Below are positions 6,201-6,343 of a DNA stretch of 6,343 bases, piece after piece. The notes under the pieces are model-generated. The model was not told the DNA's origin. It did no database searches and was given only the letters and a program-made list of their open reading frames with translations. The position numbers and the translations under genes are program-made. How positions within the stretch are numbered: position 1 is the first letter of the stretch; every line of letters starts with the position of its first letter. Source of the DNA: Cyanobacteria bacterium UBA3803 (GTDB lineage Bacteria > Cyanobacteriota > Vampirovibrionia > Gastranaerophilales > Gastranaerophilaceae); the NCBI GenBank assembly GCA_002369055.1, contig DFEL01000033.1, positions 1 to 6,343 of the forward strand, read 5' to 3'.

Positions 6201-6343
6201 AATTACACTCTCACAATCATATTATGGAGTATTTTGCATTTTATTTACTCATCTGTTCGTACTATTTATTTAATAATAAATTTATAAAAGTCAAATTTTT
6301 GCAAAAACTTTTAAAAGTTCACATCAAAACAAAAATTCAACAT
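6201..6343 (-). promoter_or_regulatory. Upstream region of fliJ, possible weak promoter
   Basis: No reading frame continues convincingly through these 143 AT-rich bases on either strand. On the minus strand a TTGACT (6294-6289) is a good -35 match, but the sequence 16-17 nt on (TAAATA/AAATAA) is a poor -10. I see no flagellar sigma-28 box (TAAA, N15, GCCGATAA). A 14-bp palindrome, AACTTTTAAAAGTT (6306-6319), lies just upstream and may be an operator or chance. Whether transcription begins here or enters from outside the window cannot be decided. Confidence 0.25.

Overview
The window is AT-rich bacterial DNA carrying six protein genes, all on the minus strand, so transcription runs from high to low coordinates. 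It looks like a small flagellar operon followed by three independently terminated single genes. The organism cannot be fixed from six genes. An AT-rich flagellated bacterium with SLH-anchored envelope proteins fits non-photosynthetic Cyanobacteria relatives (Vampirovibrionia/Melainabacteria, e.g. Gastranaerophilales) best in my reading. That is inference, and Bacillota or another SLH-bearing phylum is not excluded.

Right part (6200 down to about 2815): fliJ (export chaperone), fliK (hook-length ruler) and a FlgE/FlgF/FlgG-family axial protein form one unit. fliJ/fliK and fliK/flg overlap by 11 and 8 nt, and each downstream ribosome site lies inside the end of the preceding gene, so translational coupling is likely. 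The flgD hook-cap gene often found next to fliK is not here. FliK is long, with several hundred residues of Lys/Glu/Asn/Val-rich, apparently disordered sequence before a recognisable C-terminal domain. The operon ends in an approximately 160-nt 3' region with a strong 12-bp hairpin and then an intrinsic terminator.

Middle (about 2780 to 1385): a secreted protein with three SLH domains and an unusual C-terminal half, namely a beta-rich segment vaguely like the VirB10/TrbI C-terminal domain plus a Gly-rich hydrophobic hairpin. It has the best promoter in the window (TTGAAA, 17 nt, TGG CATAAT) and a strong 11-bp terminator.

Left (about 1315 to 636): a secreted 189-residue protein with 23 cysteines and an internal C-x10-C duplication, with its own ribosome site and terminator. 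At the far left (545 to 27) is a 172-residue Ala/Ser/Asn-rich protein without Cys, His or Trp, of unrecognised family.

No RNA genes, CRISPR arrays, insertion sequences or attachment sites are visible. All gaps between genes are under 300 bases and hold the promoters, terminators and hairpins listed. The least explained elements are the Cys-rich secreted protein, the SLH protein's C-terminal half and the 172-residue protein; none is firm evidence of a new system.
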